Shown here: positions 39,022-47,956 of the stretch, in pieces | How the letters are laid out: every line of letters starts with the position of its first letter | How positions within the stretch are numbered: position 1 is the first letter of the stretch | Assembly (NCBI GenBank): GCA_003240775.1 | Contig: QFNI01000005.1 | Location: forward strand, 62,001-126,000 | Direction: 5' to 3' | Source of the DNA: Mesorhizobium amorphae | GTDB taxonomy: Bacteria > Pseudomonadota > Alphaproteobacteria > Rhizobiales > Rhizobiaceae | DNA: 64,000 bases | Made by a program: the position numbers and the translations under genes | The notes under the pieces: generated by a model | What the model was told of the DNA's origin: nothing | Database searches by the model: none | The model's input: the letters and a program-made list of their open reading frames with translations, nothing else

Positions 39022-42000
39022 ATGGCGACCATCGTGCTTCAGGCTGCCGGGGCCGCGCTCGGCGGCGTTTTCGGTGCTGCGGGCGCGGCTCTCGGCACGG
39101 CCGCGGGCGCGCTTGCGGGCTATGCGCTCGACCGCGCGCTGCTTTCGCCCGCGCAAAAGGTGGAAGGGCCGCGATTGGCTGCCCAGAAGCTGACCACGGC
39201 CGAGGACGGCGCGAGCCTGCCGCGCGTCTATGGCGCAGCAAGGGTGGGCGGCACGCTGATCTGGGCCACGCGCTTCGAGGAGAAGCGCGAAACGCGCCGC
39301 GGGGGCGGCAAGGCGAGCCGGGGGCCGGAAGTCTCGGAATATTCCTATTTCGCCAATGCCGCCTTCGCGCTGTGCGAAGGGCCGGTGGCCGGCATCCGGC
39401 GCGTCTGGGCGGACGGGGTGGAACTCGACCGCGAGCGCGTCGACCTGCGCTTCTGGACGGGAAGCGAGAACCAGGAGGCGGATGCGCTGATCGCGCTGAA
39501 ACAGGGCGACGGCAACGCGCCGGCCTATCGCGGCACGGCCTATGCTGTGCTGGAACGCCTGCCGGTCGGACAGTTCGGCAACCGTCTGCCGCAGTTACAA
39601 TTCGAGGTGCTCCGGCCGGTGGGGCTGCTGCACGAACGCGTGCGCGGGGTGGCGCTGATTCCGGGCTCCACCGAATACGGGCTCGCACCCTATCTCGTGA
39701 GCCGCGAGGAGCGGCCCGGCGAAGCGGAAGCGGTCAACCGGCATGTGTTTCATGCAGGGACGGACATCGAGGCTTCGCTCGACGAGTTGCAGGCGCTCTG
39801 CCCCAGGCTCGAGCATGTGGCGCTGGTGGTGTCGTGGTTCGGCGACGACCTGCGGGCGGATCACTGCCGCATCCGGCCGGGCGTGACCGACCGGGCGGCG
39901 CGGGGGCATAGCGAAGCCTGGCGCGTGGCGGGGGTGGAGCGCGGGGACGCCTTTGCGGTTTCCCGGCATGGCGCTGGCTCCGCCTATGGCGGCACGCCGA
40001 CCGATGCGAGCGTGAAGGCAGCGATCACGGCGCTCAAGGCGCGCGGGCTCAAGGTGACGCTGTATCCCTTCATGATGATGGATGTGGCGCCGGGCAACGG
40101 GCTGCCCGATCCCTATGGCGGGGCGGAGCAGGCGGCCTATCCCTGGCGGGGGCGGATCACGGTTTCGCCGGCGCCGGGGCGGGCGGGCACGCCGGACAAG
40201 ACGGCGGGGGCGCGGGTGGCGGTCGAGGCGTTCTCTGCGGGCGAGGGCTATCGCCGGCTCGTGCTGCACTACGCGCAGCTTGCGGGCGAATCGGGCGGGG
40301 TGGACGCGTTCCTGATCGGCTCGGAATTGCGCGGGCTTTCGACGCTGCGCGACGAGGCGGGCGCGTTTCCCTTCGTGGAGGAGCTCTGCCGGCTGGCCGG
40401 AGAGTGCCGCGCGGTTCTCGGGGCGGCAACGGCCATCACCTACGGCGCCGATTGGAGCGAGTATTTCGGCTATCACCCGGCCGACGGCAGCGGCGACGCG
40501 CTGTTTCACCTCGACCCGCTCTGGGCGCATCCGGCGGTTTCCGCGGTGGGCATCGACGCCTACATGCCGCTGTCCGACTGGCGCGACGGGGATGGCGCGG
40601 GTGGGCATCCCGATGGCGCGCGGGGGCCGGCCGACCCGCAGGCGCTGCGGGCGGCGATCGCGGGCGGGGAAGGGTTCGACTGGTTCTACCCGACCGAAGA
40701 AGATCGCGCCGCGCGCCGCCGTTTTCCCATCACGGACGGGGCTTACGGCAAGCCCTGGATGTTCCGCTTCAAGGATCTGGTGCGCTGGTGGAGCCATCCC
40801 CACCATGACCGGCACGGCGGGGTGGAGAGTGCCGAGCCCACGGGATGGGTGCCGGCGGGCAAGCCGATCTGGCTGACCGAGCTGGGCTGCCCGGCAGCCG
40901 ACAAGGGGGCGAACCAGCCCAACGTGTTTCCCGACCAAAAATCGGCCGAGAGTGCGGCACCCCATCACTCCAATGGCGGGCGCTCGGACCTCGTGCAGCG
41001 CCGTTTCCTGGAAGCGCATCTGCGCTGGTGGGACGAGGACGACGATGGGTTCGCGGAGGAAGCGAACCCGGTCTCGCCTGTCTATGGCGGGCGCATGGTG
41101 GACCGTGCGCGCATCTATCTCTGGGCCTGGGACGCGCGGCCCTTTCCGGCCTTTCCCCTGCGCGGCGATTTCTGGGGCGACGGGGCGAACTGGCAGAACG
41201 GGCACTGGCTGAACGGCCGGATCGAGGCGCCCGCCGTGGGCGATCTCATCAATGCCATCCTGCGCGACCACGGGCTCGGCCCTGCCGCCGTGGGAGACGT
41301 GCCGGGCAGCGTGGCGGGATACCTTGCCGAGCCAGGCTCGGCGCGGGCGGCGCTCGAGCCGCTGGTGGAGGCCTTCGGGCTGCAGGCGACCGTTGCGGCG
41401 GACGGCCTGCGCTTCGAGGGTGGGGCGGGGCCTGCGCGGGTGATCGAGAGCGGCAGCCTCGTGCTGCGCGAGGGGGAAGCGTCGGTCACGCTGCGCCGCG
41501 AGCCCGAGGGCGATCTGCCGGCCGAGGTTCTGTTCGGCTACCGCAATGCGCTGAACGAGTATCAGGGCTTTTCCTCGCGCGCCGTGTGGCCGGGTGCCGT
41601 GGGGCGCAGGCAGGCGAGCGTGAGCCTGCCGGCCGTTCTGGAACCGGGCGCGGGCGATGCGCTGGCAGCCGACTGGCTGCGGCGGCAATGGAGCGACCGG
41701 GAAGAGGTCCGCTTCGCGCTGGCGCCCTATCCCACAGTGGAGCCGGGCGAGGTCATCGCGTGCGCGGACATCCTGGACGGCGCGCGGCTCGTGGTGGTGG
41801 GCGTGGATTCAGGGCTCGTGCAGGAGGTGACGGCGCGGCGGGCGCAGCCGCTGCTGCCCGAGCCCTGGCGGGGCGAGGGGCAGGTGCTGGCGCCGCCCGC
41901 ACCCATCGTCCTGCCGCTCGCGGGCGCGCCGCACATGCTGTTGCTCGACCTGCCGCGGATGGGCCGGGAGGGTGGAGAGGAAGGCTTGCAGGTGGCCCTG

Positions 42001-42855
42001 CACCAGCGGCCCTGGCGGCAACAGGTGCTCTACGCCTCGCCCGAGGACACGGGCTTCGAGCGGCGCGCGAGCGTGGAGCATCCTGCGATGGTGGGCCGGC
42101 TCGTCTCCGTGCTCGCCCCCTCGGAGGCTTCGGGCCGGATGCTGCCGGAGGCCGCGCTGACGATGGAGCTGTTCGGCGGCGAGGCGTCCGGCGTGAGCGC
42201 GCTGCGCCTCTTGAACGGGGCGAATGCGGCGGCCGTCCGCAGCGATGCGGGAACGTGGGAGGTGCTTCAGTTCCGCCATGCGGACGAGGTGGAGGCGGGG
42301 CGGTTTCGCTTGTCGGGGCTTCTGCGCGGACAGCTCGGCACCGAAGACGCGATGGGGGCGGGGGCCTCGGTGGGTGCCGACATGGTGCTGCTCGACGATG
42401 CCTTGCAGCCTGCGGGCCTGCGCGCTTCCGAGCGCGGGCTTCCACTTCGCTGGCGCGCCGTGCCGGGCGGGGCGGACCTGTCGGGGCGTCATGCTGCGCA
42501 GGAAACCGCGAGCGGGGGGCTGCGCGCGCTGACCCCGCTTGCGCCCGTGCATCTCGGCGTGAGGCCGAACGAGACCGGCCTGCGCTTTTCCTGGGTGCGC
42601 CGCTCGCGCGTCGATGCGGACGGGTGGGAGGCGGGCGAGGTGCCGCTGGGCGAGGACTTCGAAGCCTACCGCGCCGAGCTTCTGGCCGGGGACGGCACGC
42701 ATCTCGCCGAGGCGGAACCGGCCGCACCGTTCTGGGACTGGGCGCCCGTCGCGGGGCACCGCCACGTCACGCTTCGGGTGCGGCAGCACGGGACCGGTGT
42801 TGCCTGGGGGCTGCCGGCCGAGAAGAGCTTCGATCTTTCCCGCTGGGTTTCTTGA
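39022..42855 (+). CDS. GTA host-specificity / megatron protein (orfg15)
   Basis: The 1277-aa tail-tip protein has an N-terminal glycine-alanine-rich membrane-active-like segment (LGGVFGAAGAALGTAAGALA), a region with LPRVYGAARVGGTLIWATRF, a large TIM-barrel/glycoside-hydrolase-like domain at about residues 330-640 (LKVTLYPFMMMDVAPGNGLP, EDRAARRRFPITDGAYGKPW, PIWLTELGCPAADKGANQPN) and a C-terminal phage tail domain (EVLFGYRNALNEYQGFSSRA, FRLSGLLRGQLGTEDAMGAG). This is the usual architecture of RcGTA gp15. It contacts the recipient and may degrade surface glycan. Full length, no breaks seen. Confidence 0.94.
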   Translation: MATIVLQAAGAALGGVFGAAGAALGTAAGALAGYALDRALLSPAQKVEGPRLAAQKLTTAEDGASLPRVYGAARVGGTLIWATRFEEKRETRRGGGKASRGPEVSEYSYFANAAFALCEGPVAGIRRVWADGVELDRERVDLRFWTGSENQEADALIALKQGDGNAPAYRGTAYAVLERLPVGQFGNRLPQLQFEVLRPVGLLHERVRGVALIPGSTEYGLAPYLVSREERPGEAEAVNRHVFHAGTDIEASLDELQALCPRLEHVALVVSWFGDDLRADHCRIRPGVTDRAARGHSEAWRVAGVERGDAFAVSRHGAGSAYGGTPTDASVKAAITALKARGLKVTLYPFMMMDVAPGNGLPDPYGGAEQAAYPWRGRITVSPAPGRAGTPDKTAGARVAVEAFSAGEGYRRLVLHYAQLAGESGGVDAFLIGSELRGLSTLRDEAGAFPFVEELCRLAGECRAVLGAATAITYGADWSEYFGYHPADGSGDALFHLDPLWAHPAVSAVGIDAYMPLSDWRDGDGAGGHPDGARGPADPQALRAAIAGGEGFDWFYPTEEDRAARRRFPITDGAYGKPWMFRFKDLVRWWSHPHHDRHGGVESAEPTGWVPAGKPIWLTELGCPAADKGANQPNVFPDQKSAESAAPHHSNGGRSDLVQRRFLEAHLRWWDEDDDGFAEEANPVSPVYGGRMVDRARIYLWAWDARPFPAFPLRGDFWGDGANWQNGHWLNGRIEAPAVGDLINAILRDHGLGPAAVGDVPGSVAGYLAEPGSARAALEPLVEAFGLQATVAADGLRFEGGAGPARVIESGSLVLREGEASVTLRREPEGDLPAEVLFGYRNALNEYQGFSSRAVWPGAVGRRQASVSLPAVLEPGAGDALAADWLRRQWSDREEVRFALAPYPTVEPGEVIACADILDGARLVVVGVDSGLVQEVTARRAQPLLPEPWRGEGQVLAPPAPIVLPLAGAPHMLLLDLPRMGREGGEEGLQVALHQRPWRQQVLYASPEDTGFERRASVEHPAMVGRLVSVLAPSEASGRMLPEAALTMELFGGEASGVSALRLLNGANAAAVRSDAGTWEVLQFRHADEVEAGRFRLSGLLRGQLGTEDAMGAGASVGADMVLLDDALQPAGLRASERGLPLRWRAVPGGADLSGRHAAQETASGGLRALTPLAPVHLGVRPNETGLRFSWVRRSRVDADGWEAGEVPLGEDFEAYRAELLAGDGTHLAEAEPAAPFWDWAPVAGHRHVTLRVRQHGTGVAWGLPAEKSFDLSRWVS

Positions 42856-42868
42856 AGAGGACGACGAA

Positions 42869-43075
42869 ATGACCGACATCAAGCCTTGGTATCTGTCGCG
42901 CACCATCTGGGCGTCGCTTGTCACCGTGCTGATGGCAATCGCCGGCTATCTGCGCGTGCCGCTCGACGGCTTCGACGCGGGCGCCGCGACCGACACGCTG
43001 CTTCAGCTCGTGACGGCTGTGGCCGGCCTCACCGCCATCATCGGGAGGCTTCAGGCGCGCAACCGGATCGGCTAG
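42869..43075 (+). CDS. Holin-like small membrane protein behind the GTA genes
   Basis: The 68-aa product reads MTDIKPWYLSRTIWASLVTV LMAIAGYLRVPLDG, then TLLQLVTAVAGLTAIIGRLQ. Two hydrophobic segments around a short loop and a basic end resemble small holin-like proteins of tailed phages. GAAGAGG is upstream of the ATG, 13 bases after orfg15. It could release GTA particles, which need host lysis; no endolysin gene is next to it. Confidence 0.65.
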   Translation: MTDIKPWYLSRTIWASLVTVLMAIAGYLRVPLDGFDAGAATDTLLQLVTAVAGLTAIIGRLQARNRIG

Positions 43076-43177
43076 AGTGGCCGCGAAGGATCGTTAGCCG
43101 GGCGTCCCGAGCGGGCGGAAAAGCATGCAGAAACAACGTTCATTCGACGTTCAGCCGCCGCGCCCTAGAAAGCAAGC

Positions 43178-43459
43178 ATGACCTCGCGCCCCGCCCCTTC
43201 CCGTTTCCGTTCCAGCCTGGCGGCCCTGCTGCTGGCGGGGATGCTTCCGGCTGCGGCGTCCGCCGAGGAGAGTTTTCAGGTGGCGGCGGCCGATTGTTTC
43301 CGCATCGGCCAGGAGGTTGCGGCCGAGAACGGGGGCACGCTGGCGCGGGCCTCCTCCATCTCGCGCGGCGACGAGCAAATCTGCGTGATCGTGGTGCTCG
43401 TGCCCGGCAAGGACGGCGAGCGCCCGCGCCGCGCCGAGTTCGAAGTCCCCGCCGACTGA
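43178..43459 (+). CDS. feuN: FeuN-like small periplasmic protein
   Basis: The 93-aa product has a signal peptide (FRSSLAALLLAGMLPAAASA) and a short periplasmic domain: EESFQVAAADCFRIGQEVAA, then ASSISRGDEQICVIVVLVPG KDGERPRR. Two cysteines may pair. A small periplasmic protein encoded just before feuP is known in Sinorhizobium as FeuN, an inhibitor of the FeuQ kinase. The identification here rests on position, size, export and the IxVVLVPGxDGxRPRR-like end, not on an alignment. The upstream 102 bases contain AACGT-N7-ACGTT at about 43133, a possible FeuP site. Confidence 0.55.
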   Translation: MTSRPAPSRFRSSLAALLLAGMLPAAASAEESFQVAAADCFRIGQEVAAENGGTLARASSISRGDEQICVIVVLVPGKDGERPRRAEFEVPAD

Positions 43460-43501
43460 CCGGCTCCGGCCTTTTCCCGATTCACCAGCACGGACCGACC
43501 T

Positions 43502-44167
43502 ATGCGCATTCTGGTTGTCGAGGACGACAAGAACCTCAACCGGCAGATCTGCGACGCGCTGGGCGATGCCGGCTATGTGGTCGACAAGGCCTTCGACGGC
43601 GAGGAAGGGCATTTCCTGGGCGACACCGAGCCCTATGACGCGGTGGTGCTCGACATCGGCTTGCCGCAGATGGACGGCATCTCGGTGGTGGAGCGCTGGC
43701 GCCGCGACGGGCGCAAGATGCCCGTTCTCATGCTGACCGCGCGCGACCGCTGGAGCGACAAGGTGGCCGGCATCGACGCGGGCGCCGACGACTATGTGGC
43801 GAAACCCTTCCACATGGAGGAGGTGCTCGCCCGCGTGCGCGCGCTGATCCGCCGTGCGGCGGGCCACGCTTCGTCCGAACTGGTGTGCGGACCGCTTCGC
43901 CTCGACACCAAGAGCTCCAAGGCCGACCTGAACGGCCAGCCGCTCAAGCTCACCTCCCACGAGTTCCGGCTGCTCGCCTATCTCATGCATCACATGAACG
44001 AGGTGGTGTCGCGCACGGAGCTAGTGGAGCATCTCTACGACCAGGATTTCGACCGCGATTCCAACACGATCGAGGTGTTCGTGGGCCGCCTGCGCCGCAA
44101 GATGGGCGTCGACATGATCGAAACCGTGCGCGGCATGGGCTATCGCATGCGCGAGCCCCGCGCCTGA
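43502..44167 (+). CDS. feuP: FeuP-like OmpR-family response regulator
   Basis: The 221-aa regulator has a receiver domain with phospho-acceptor Asp in DAVVLDIGLPQMDGISVV (near residue 51), Lys in DYVAKPFHMEEVLARVRALI and an OmpR-type winged helix ending DRDSNTIEVFVGRLRRKMGV and IETVRGMGYRMREP. The feature FDGEEGHFLGDTEPYD and the SDKVAGIDAGADDY stretch are as I remember for rhizobial FeuP, which controls cyclic glucan export and osmoadaptation. It is followed by the cognate kinase after 8 bases. Confidence 0.8.
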   Translation: MRILVVEDDKNLNRQICDALGDAGYVVDKAFDGEEGHFLGDTEPYDAVVLDIGLPQMDGISVVERWRRDGRKMPVLMLTARDRWSDKVAGIDAGADDYVAKPFHMEEVLARVRALIRRAAGHASSELVCGPLRLDTKSSKADLNGQPLKLTSHEFRLLAYLMHHMNEVVSRTELVEHLYDQDFDRDSNTIEVFVGRLRRKMGVDMIETVRGMGYRMREPRA

Positions 44168-44175
44168 GCGCCTTC

Positions 44176-45576
44176 ATGCGCCCCGAAACGCGGCGCGGCT
44201 GGCTGAGCCGCCTGAACTTCCGCTCGGTGGCGGTGCGCGTGGTGGCGTTCTCCACGCTGTGGGCGGTGCTGGCGCTGGTGGTGATCTCCACCGTGATCGC
44301 AACGCTTTACCGCGATGTCAGCGAGCGCGGCTTCGAGAGCCTGCTTTCGGCGCACCTCTTCAACCTGATCGGCTCGGTCGGCGTGACCGAGAACGGCGTG
44401 CTTTCGGGCACGCCGGACCTCGGCGACCTCCGCTTCTCCGAGCCGCGCTCGGGCTGGTACTGGTCGGTGGAACCGGTGGCGGGCGGCATTCTGGGCGAGC
44501 GGCGCTCGCTGTCCATGACCGCGCCCGTGCCTTCGCCCTCCGAAGCGCAGGTGCCCTTCGACAGCGGCTTCACGCGCACCTATCGCATCGCCGGGCCGGA
44601 CGGCGAGGATCTCCAGGTGCTCGAAAACGAGTTCGTGCTCGATACGCAGAACCGCGTGGCGCGCTTCCGCGTGATGGGCAACCACGCCGAATTGGAAGGC
44701 GAGATCGAGACCTTCGAGCGCCAGCTCATGACCTATCTCGGCCTGTTCGGCATCGGCATGATCGCCATCAACGCGCTCGCCATCCTGCTCGGCCTGCGCC
44801 CGCTCAACCGCGTGCGCGCGGCCCTTGCCGGGGTGCGCGAAGGCCGCGCCGCGCGCCTCGACGGCCGCTTTCCCCCCGAGATCGAGCCGCTGGTGAGCGA
44901 GACCAACGCGCTGATCGAGAACAACCGGCGCATCGTGGAGCGCTCGCGCACGCAGGTCGGCAACCTCGCCCATTCGCTGAAGACGCCGCTCGCCGTGCTC
45001 GTCAACGAGGGGCGCAACATGGGCGGCCCACGCGGGCAACTGATCGCCGAGCAGTCCGAAGCCATGCAGTCCCAGGTGGAGCACTATCTCCGGCGCGCCC
45101 GCATCGCCGCCCAGCGCGAAAGCGTGGTGTTCCGCACGCCCGTGGCGGCAACGGTCGAGCGCGTGGCGCGCGTGATCGCCAAGCTCCATCCCGAGCGCCG
45201 GATCGAGACCGTGCTGCCGCCCGACGAGCTTGTCTTCGCCGGCGAAAAGGAAGACCTGGAAGAGGTGATCGGCAACCTGCTCGAAAACGCCGCCAAATGG
45301 GCGGAGCGCGCGGTGCGCGTTTCGGTGGCGCCGGTCGAGGGCGAGGACGGGCGGCGCATCCTGGTCGCGATCGAGGACGACGGCCCCGGCATTCCCGACG
45401 ACCGGGCGCGGGAGGCGCTGCTGCGCGGCCGCAGGCTGGACGAGACCAAGCCCGGCAGCGGGCTCGGGCTCGCCATCGTGGCCGAACTCGTCAAGGAATA
45501 TGGCGGTCTGCTCAAGCTCGAGCGCTCGGAGCTGGGTGGCCTGAAAGCCACCGTGCGGTTGAGAAGCGTCGACTGA
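44176..45576 (+). CDS. feuQ: FeuQ-like sensor histidine kinase
   Basis: The 466-aa kinase has membrane segments at residues about 18-43 and 183-207 enclosing a 140-residue periplasmic sensor domain, then a HAMP-like linker, His266 in NLAHSLKTPLAVLVNEG, N-box VIGNLLENAAKWAERAV, G1 EDDGPGIPDD and G2 PGSGLGLAIVAELVKEYGG. The SLKTPL H-box is of the PhoQ-like subgroup. It follows the response regulator directly. The periplasmic domain is the place where a FeuN-like inhibitor would act. Confidence 0.82.
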   Translation: MRPETRRGWLSRLNFRSVAVRVVAFSTLWAVLALVVISTVIATLYRDVSERGFESLLSAHLFNLIGSVGVTENGVLSGTPDLGDLRFSEPRSGWYWSVEPVAGGILGERRSLSMTAPVPSPSEAQVPFDSGFTRTYRIAGPDGEDLQVLENEFVLDTQNRVARFRVMGNHAELEGEIETFERQLMTYLGLFGIGMIAINALAILLGLRPLNRVRAALAGVREGRAARLDGRFPPEIEPLVSETNALIENNRRIVERSRTQVGNLAHSLKTPLAVLVNEGRNMGGPRGQLIAEQSEAMQSQVEHYLRRARIAAQRESVVFRTPVAATVERVARVIAKLHPERRIETVLPPDELVFAGEKEDLEEVIGNLLENAAKWAERAVRVSVAPVEGEDGRRILVAIEDDGPGIPDDRAREALLRGRRLDETKPGSGLGLAIVAELVKEYGGLLKLERSELGGLKATVRLRSVD

Positions 45577-45624
45577 AGCCTCTGCAAGGCTCCGCACCCG
45601 CTTGCGGGCGCTCTCCCCCCTGAC

Positions 45625-45732
45625 CTAGAGCATGGCCCGTGAAGCCGGATTCACAGGAAATGCCCAAGCACTTCGTTTCCCCCGCAGTTCCCCGCGCGAA
45701 ACCGCTTCGCACTTTCGGGGGGACTGCTCTAG
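45625..45732. repeat. Rhizobial-type palindromic repeat, long form
   Basis: Perfect terminal arms CTAGAGCA (45625-45632) and TGCTCTAG (45725-45732) enclose a GC-rich stretch that contains, on the minus strand, CCGAAAGTGCGAAGCGGTTT, the core also seen at 17775-17794. It follows feuQ and precedes the lipoprotein gene, and open frames through it are not credible. Confidence 0.7.
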
Positions 45733-45782
45733 AAGCGGAAAAAGGGCAGGGGCAAGCCGCCCGCGGAAGCGTCGAGGTCAAG

Positions 45783-46214
45783 GTGTTGCAGTCTTTCGGC
45801 CGGTTCGGGTGCATCGTTGCGGCTCTCGCTCTCTTGGGCGGATGCACGACGCTGAGCGGCAGTGCGCCGGTGGCGCCTCAGCCCCAGTCGGGCGTCGATC
45901 GCGAAGCCATCATCGCAGCTCTCGGCGGCGGGCTGGTCGGCGGCACGGTGGGCACCGATCTGAGCGGCGGCGAGAAGCGGCGCGCCCTGGAAGCCGAATA
46001 CCGCACGCTCGAAGCCGCGCCGGCCGGCGAGCGCGTGGCCTGGCAGGGCGACAGCACCGGCCGCCGCGGCGAGGTGGTGGCGGCGCAGCCCTATCGCGTC
46101 GGCTCACAGGACTGCCGCCAGTTCAGCCAGACCGTGTTCACGCCCGCAGGCTCGCGCACCGCGCGCGGCACCGCCTGCCGCGCCGCCGGCGGAAGCTGGT
46201 CGCTGCTGAACTGA
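45783..46214 (+). CDS. Lipoprotein of the 17-kDa surface antigen type
   Basis: From GTG 45783 the product has 143 aa with a lipoprotein signal (CIVAALALLGGC|TT). Then follow a glycine hinge (IIAALGGGLVGGTVGTDLSG) and the surface-antigen domain: EYRTLEAAPAGERVAWQGDS, YRVGSQDCRQFSQTVFTPAG and RGTACRAAGGSWSLLN. This matches the Rickettsia 17-kDa / RT0821 family, with a disulfide-type Cys pair. GAGG lies just before the GTG. The frame runs upstream into the palindromic repeat, so starts before 45783 are rejected. Outer-membrane location and unknown function. Confidence 0.78.
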   Translation: MLQSFGRFGCIVAALALLGGCTTLSGSAPVAPQPQSGVDREAIIAALGGGLVGGTVGTDLSGGEKRRALEAEYRTLEAAPAGERVAWQGDSTGRRGEVVAAQPYRVGSQDCRQFSQTVFTPAGSRTARGTACRAAGGSWSLLN

Positions 46215-46215
46215 A

Positions 46216-46315
46216 GGCTGTCAGGGCAAAGTGGAAACCGGTTTGCCCGACCCGACAGCCGACAGCTAGAGGCTGTCAGGGCAAAGTGGGAAGCGGTTTG
46301 CCCGGTCCCACAGCC
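46216..46315. repeat. Tandem pair of rhizobial-type palindromic repeats
   Basis: Two units start with the identical 20 bases AGGCTGTCAGGGCAAAGTGG at 46215 and 46270. Each forms a hairpin: GGCTGTC/GACAGCC (46216-46222, 46254-46260) and GGCTGT/ACAGCC (46271-46276, 46310-46315). The inner parts CAAAGTGG(A/G)AA(A/G)CGGTTTG relate them to the repeats at 17763 and 45625. They lie between the lipoprotein gene and ccmI and may form a terminator region. Confidence 0.75.
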
Positions 46316-46406
46316 CACAACCGAAGCCTGCCTGCGGCCGCCGCCGTCATTCCGCCGCAGCCTTGCGCCATTGGCAGGCCGGAATTCAGGCAATAGATGA
46401 CGGGCG

Positions 46407-47522
46407 ATGCTTTTCTGGTTGATCGCGGCGCTGTTGACGCTCGGAGCGAGCCTCTCCGTGCTGTTGCCGCTTTCGGGGCGGCGAGCGGACGCTTCCTCGT
46501 CCGCCGAGCACGATCTCGTTGTCTTCAAGCAGCAGATGGCCGAAGTGGAGCGCGACCGCGCGACCGGCATGCTGGGCGCAGCCGAAGCCGACGAGGCGCG
46601 CGCCGAAATCGGGCGCCAGATCCTGCGGCTCGACCGCGAGGCCCGCAAGGCTGAAGCCCCGCCCTCGGGCCGGCTGCGCCTGGTGGGGGTGGCGGCCGTG
46701 TTTCTCGTGCCGCTTCTGAGCTGGGGCGTCTATGCGTCCGTCGGCTCGCCCGATTTGCCGTCCCAGCCGCTCGAAGCGCGCCTGGACAAGCCCACGGAAG
46801 AAAGCTCGGTCGAGGAACTCGTGGCGCGCATCGAGCGCAGCCTGCGCGCCAACCCCGAGGACGGCCGCGGCTGGGAGATGCTCGGCCCCGTTTATCTGCA
46901 GCTCGGCCGCTTCGACGACGCCGCCAACGCCTTCCGCCAGGCGATCCGCATCGAGGGCACGGCGCCCGCGCGCGAGGTGGGCCTGGGCGAGGCGCTGACG
47001 GGCGCAGCGAACGGCAAGGTGACGGACGAGGCACGCGCCGCCTTCGAGCGCGTGCTCGCGGCCGAGCCGACCAACGGGCTCGCCCGCTTCCGGCTGGCCG
47101 CCGCCGACGCGCAGGCCGGGCGCACCGCGGAAGCCTTGGCTGCCTGGAACGCGCTTCTTCCCACGCTCGGACCCCAATCCCCGCTCCGCCCCGCGGTCAC
47201 CCGCGCGATCGAACTGGCCTCCGCCGCCCAGGCGCCGGGGCCGACCGCCGAGCAGGTGGAAGCGGCGGACGGCATGTCGGCCGCCGACCGCACGGCGATG
47301 GTGGAGGGCATGGTCGCCTCGCTCGACCAGCGGCTGCGCGAGGCGCCCCAGGACGTGGAAGGCTGGCTGCGGCTCGTGCGCTCCTATGCCGTGCTCGGGC
47401 GCAAGCCCGATGCGACGGACGCGCTGAAGCGCGGGGTTGCAGCCCTTGGCCCCGAAAGCGAAGGTGCCGTGCGCCTCAACGAACTCGGGCGGAGCCTGGA
47501 ACTGGAGAGCGATCCGTCATGA
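46407..47522 (+). CDS. ccmI: Cytochrome c maturation protein CcmI (CycH)
   Basis: The 371-aa protein has two N-terminal membrane segments (LFWLIAALLTLGASLSVLLP and LVGVAAVFLVPLLSWGVYAS) separated by a cytoplasmic leucine-zipper-like loop (LVVFKQQMAEVERDRATGML) and a periplasmic TPR region (NPEDGRGWEMLGPVYLQLGR, ALAAWNALLPTLGPQSPLRP). It chaperones apocytochrome c to the CcmF/CcmH heme ligation complex. It starts the four-gene ccm operon; its stop overlaps ccmE (TCATGA). Confidence 0.93.
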   Translation: MLFWLIAALLTLGASLSVLLPLSGRRADASSSAEHDLVVFKQQMAEVERDRATGMLGAAEADEARAEIGRQILRLDREARKAEAPPSGRLRLVGVAAVFLVPLLSWGVYASVGSPDLPSQPLEARLDKPTEESSVEELVARIERSLRANPEDGRGWEMLGPVYLQLGRFDDAANAFRQAIRIEGTAPAREVGLGEALTGAANGKVTDEARAAFERVLAAEPTNGLARFRLAAADAQAGRTAEALAAWNALLPTLGPQSPLRPAVTRAIELASAAQAPGPTAEQVEAADGMSAADRTAMVEGMVASLDQRLREAPQDVEGWLRLVRSYAVLGRKPDATDALKRGVAALGPESEGAVRLNELGRSLELESDPS

Positions 47523-47956
47523 CGCGCAAGGGCAAGCGGTTGAGCGTGATCGGGGCGGGCGCGGCGTTTCTCGCGGCAGCCGCCGGCCTCACCTTCTATG
47601 CGCTCGGCCAGAAGGCTTCGTTCTTCTTCATGCCCGCCGAGTTGCAGGCGGCGGAGCTCGCGCCCGGCCAGCGCATCCGGCTGGGCGGCCTGGTGGGCGA
47701 GGGCAGCATCCGGCGCGGCGAGGGGACGAGCGTCGCCTTCATCGTGACCGACGAGCAGGATTCGGTGCCCGTCACCTTCGCCGGCCTGCTGCCCGATCTC
47801 TTCCGCGAGGGCCAGGGCGTGATCACCGAGGGCGCTTTCGGCGCGGACGGCGTGTTCCACGCCGACAGCGTGCTCGCCAAGCACGACGAGAACTACATGC
47901 CCCGCGAGGTCGCCGAAGGCCTCAAGGCCAAGGGCGTCTGGCAGGAAGAGCAGTGA
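47519..47956 (+). CDS. ccmE: Heme chaperone CcmE (CycJ)
   Basis: The 145-aa protein has an N-terminal anchor (LSVIGAGAAFLAAAAGLTFY) and an OB-fold domain with RIRLGGLVGEGSIRRGEGTS, VPVTFAGLLPDLFREGQGVI and the heme-binding His in VLAKHDENYMPREV. It carries heme covalently from CcmABCD to CcmF. It overlaps ccmI by 4 bases and ccmF by 1 base (TGATG), so it is tightly coupled in the operon. ccmABCD are not in the window. Confidence 0.95.
   Translation: MTRKGKRLSVIGAGAAFLAAAAGLTFYALGQKASFFFMPAELQAAELAPGQRIRLGGLVGEGSIRRGEGTSVAFIVTDEQDSVPVTFAGLLPDLFREGQGVITEGAFGADGVFHADSVLAKHDENYMPREVAEGLKAKGVWQEEQ

Larger units (their letters stand above)
28729..43075 (+). mobile_element. Gene transfer agent (RcGTA-type) structural cluster
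   Basis: Seventeen consecutive plus-strand genes follow the RcGTA order from orfg1 to orfg15, with a holin-like gene behind. Coupled GTGA or TGATG overlaps link most of them. There is no integrase, repressor, replication or lysogeny gene, and the flanks are chromosomal, as expected for a domesticated GTA that packages random host DNA. Two interruptions stand out: a 366-base gap with repeat element and terminator after the capsid gene, and a frame break in orfg11. Confidence 0.92.

Noticed and set aside
28729..43075. Ordinary siphovirus prophage instead of a GTA
   Set aside because: Gene order and families follow RcGTA exactly, and integrase, repressor, replication and attachment sites are missing.
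46215..46315. Tandem 20-base repeats as a CRISPR array
   Set aside because: Only two units, each a self-contained hairpin with related inner sequence rather than unique spacers, and no cas genes.
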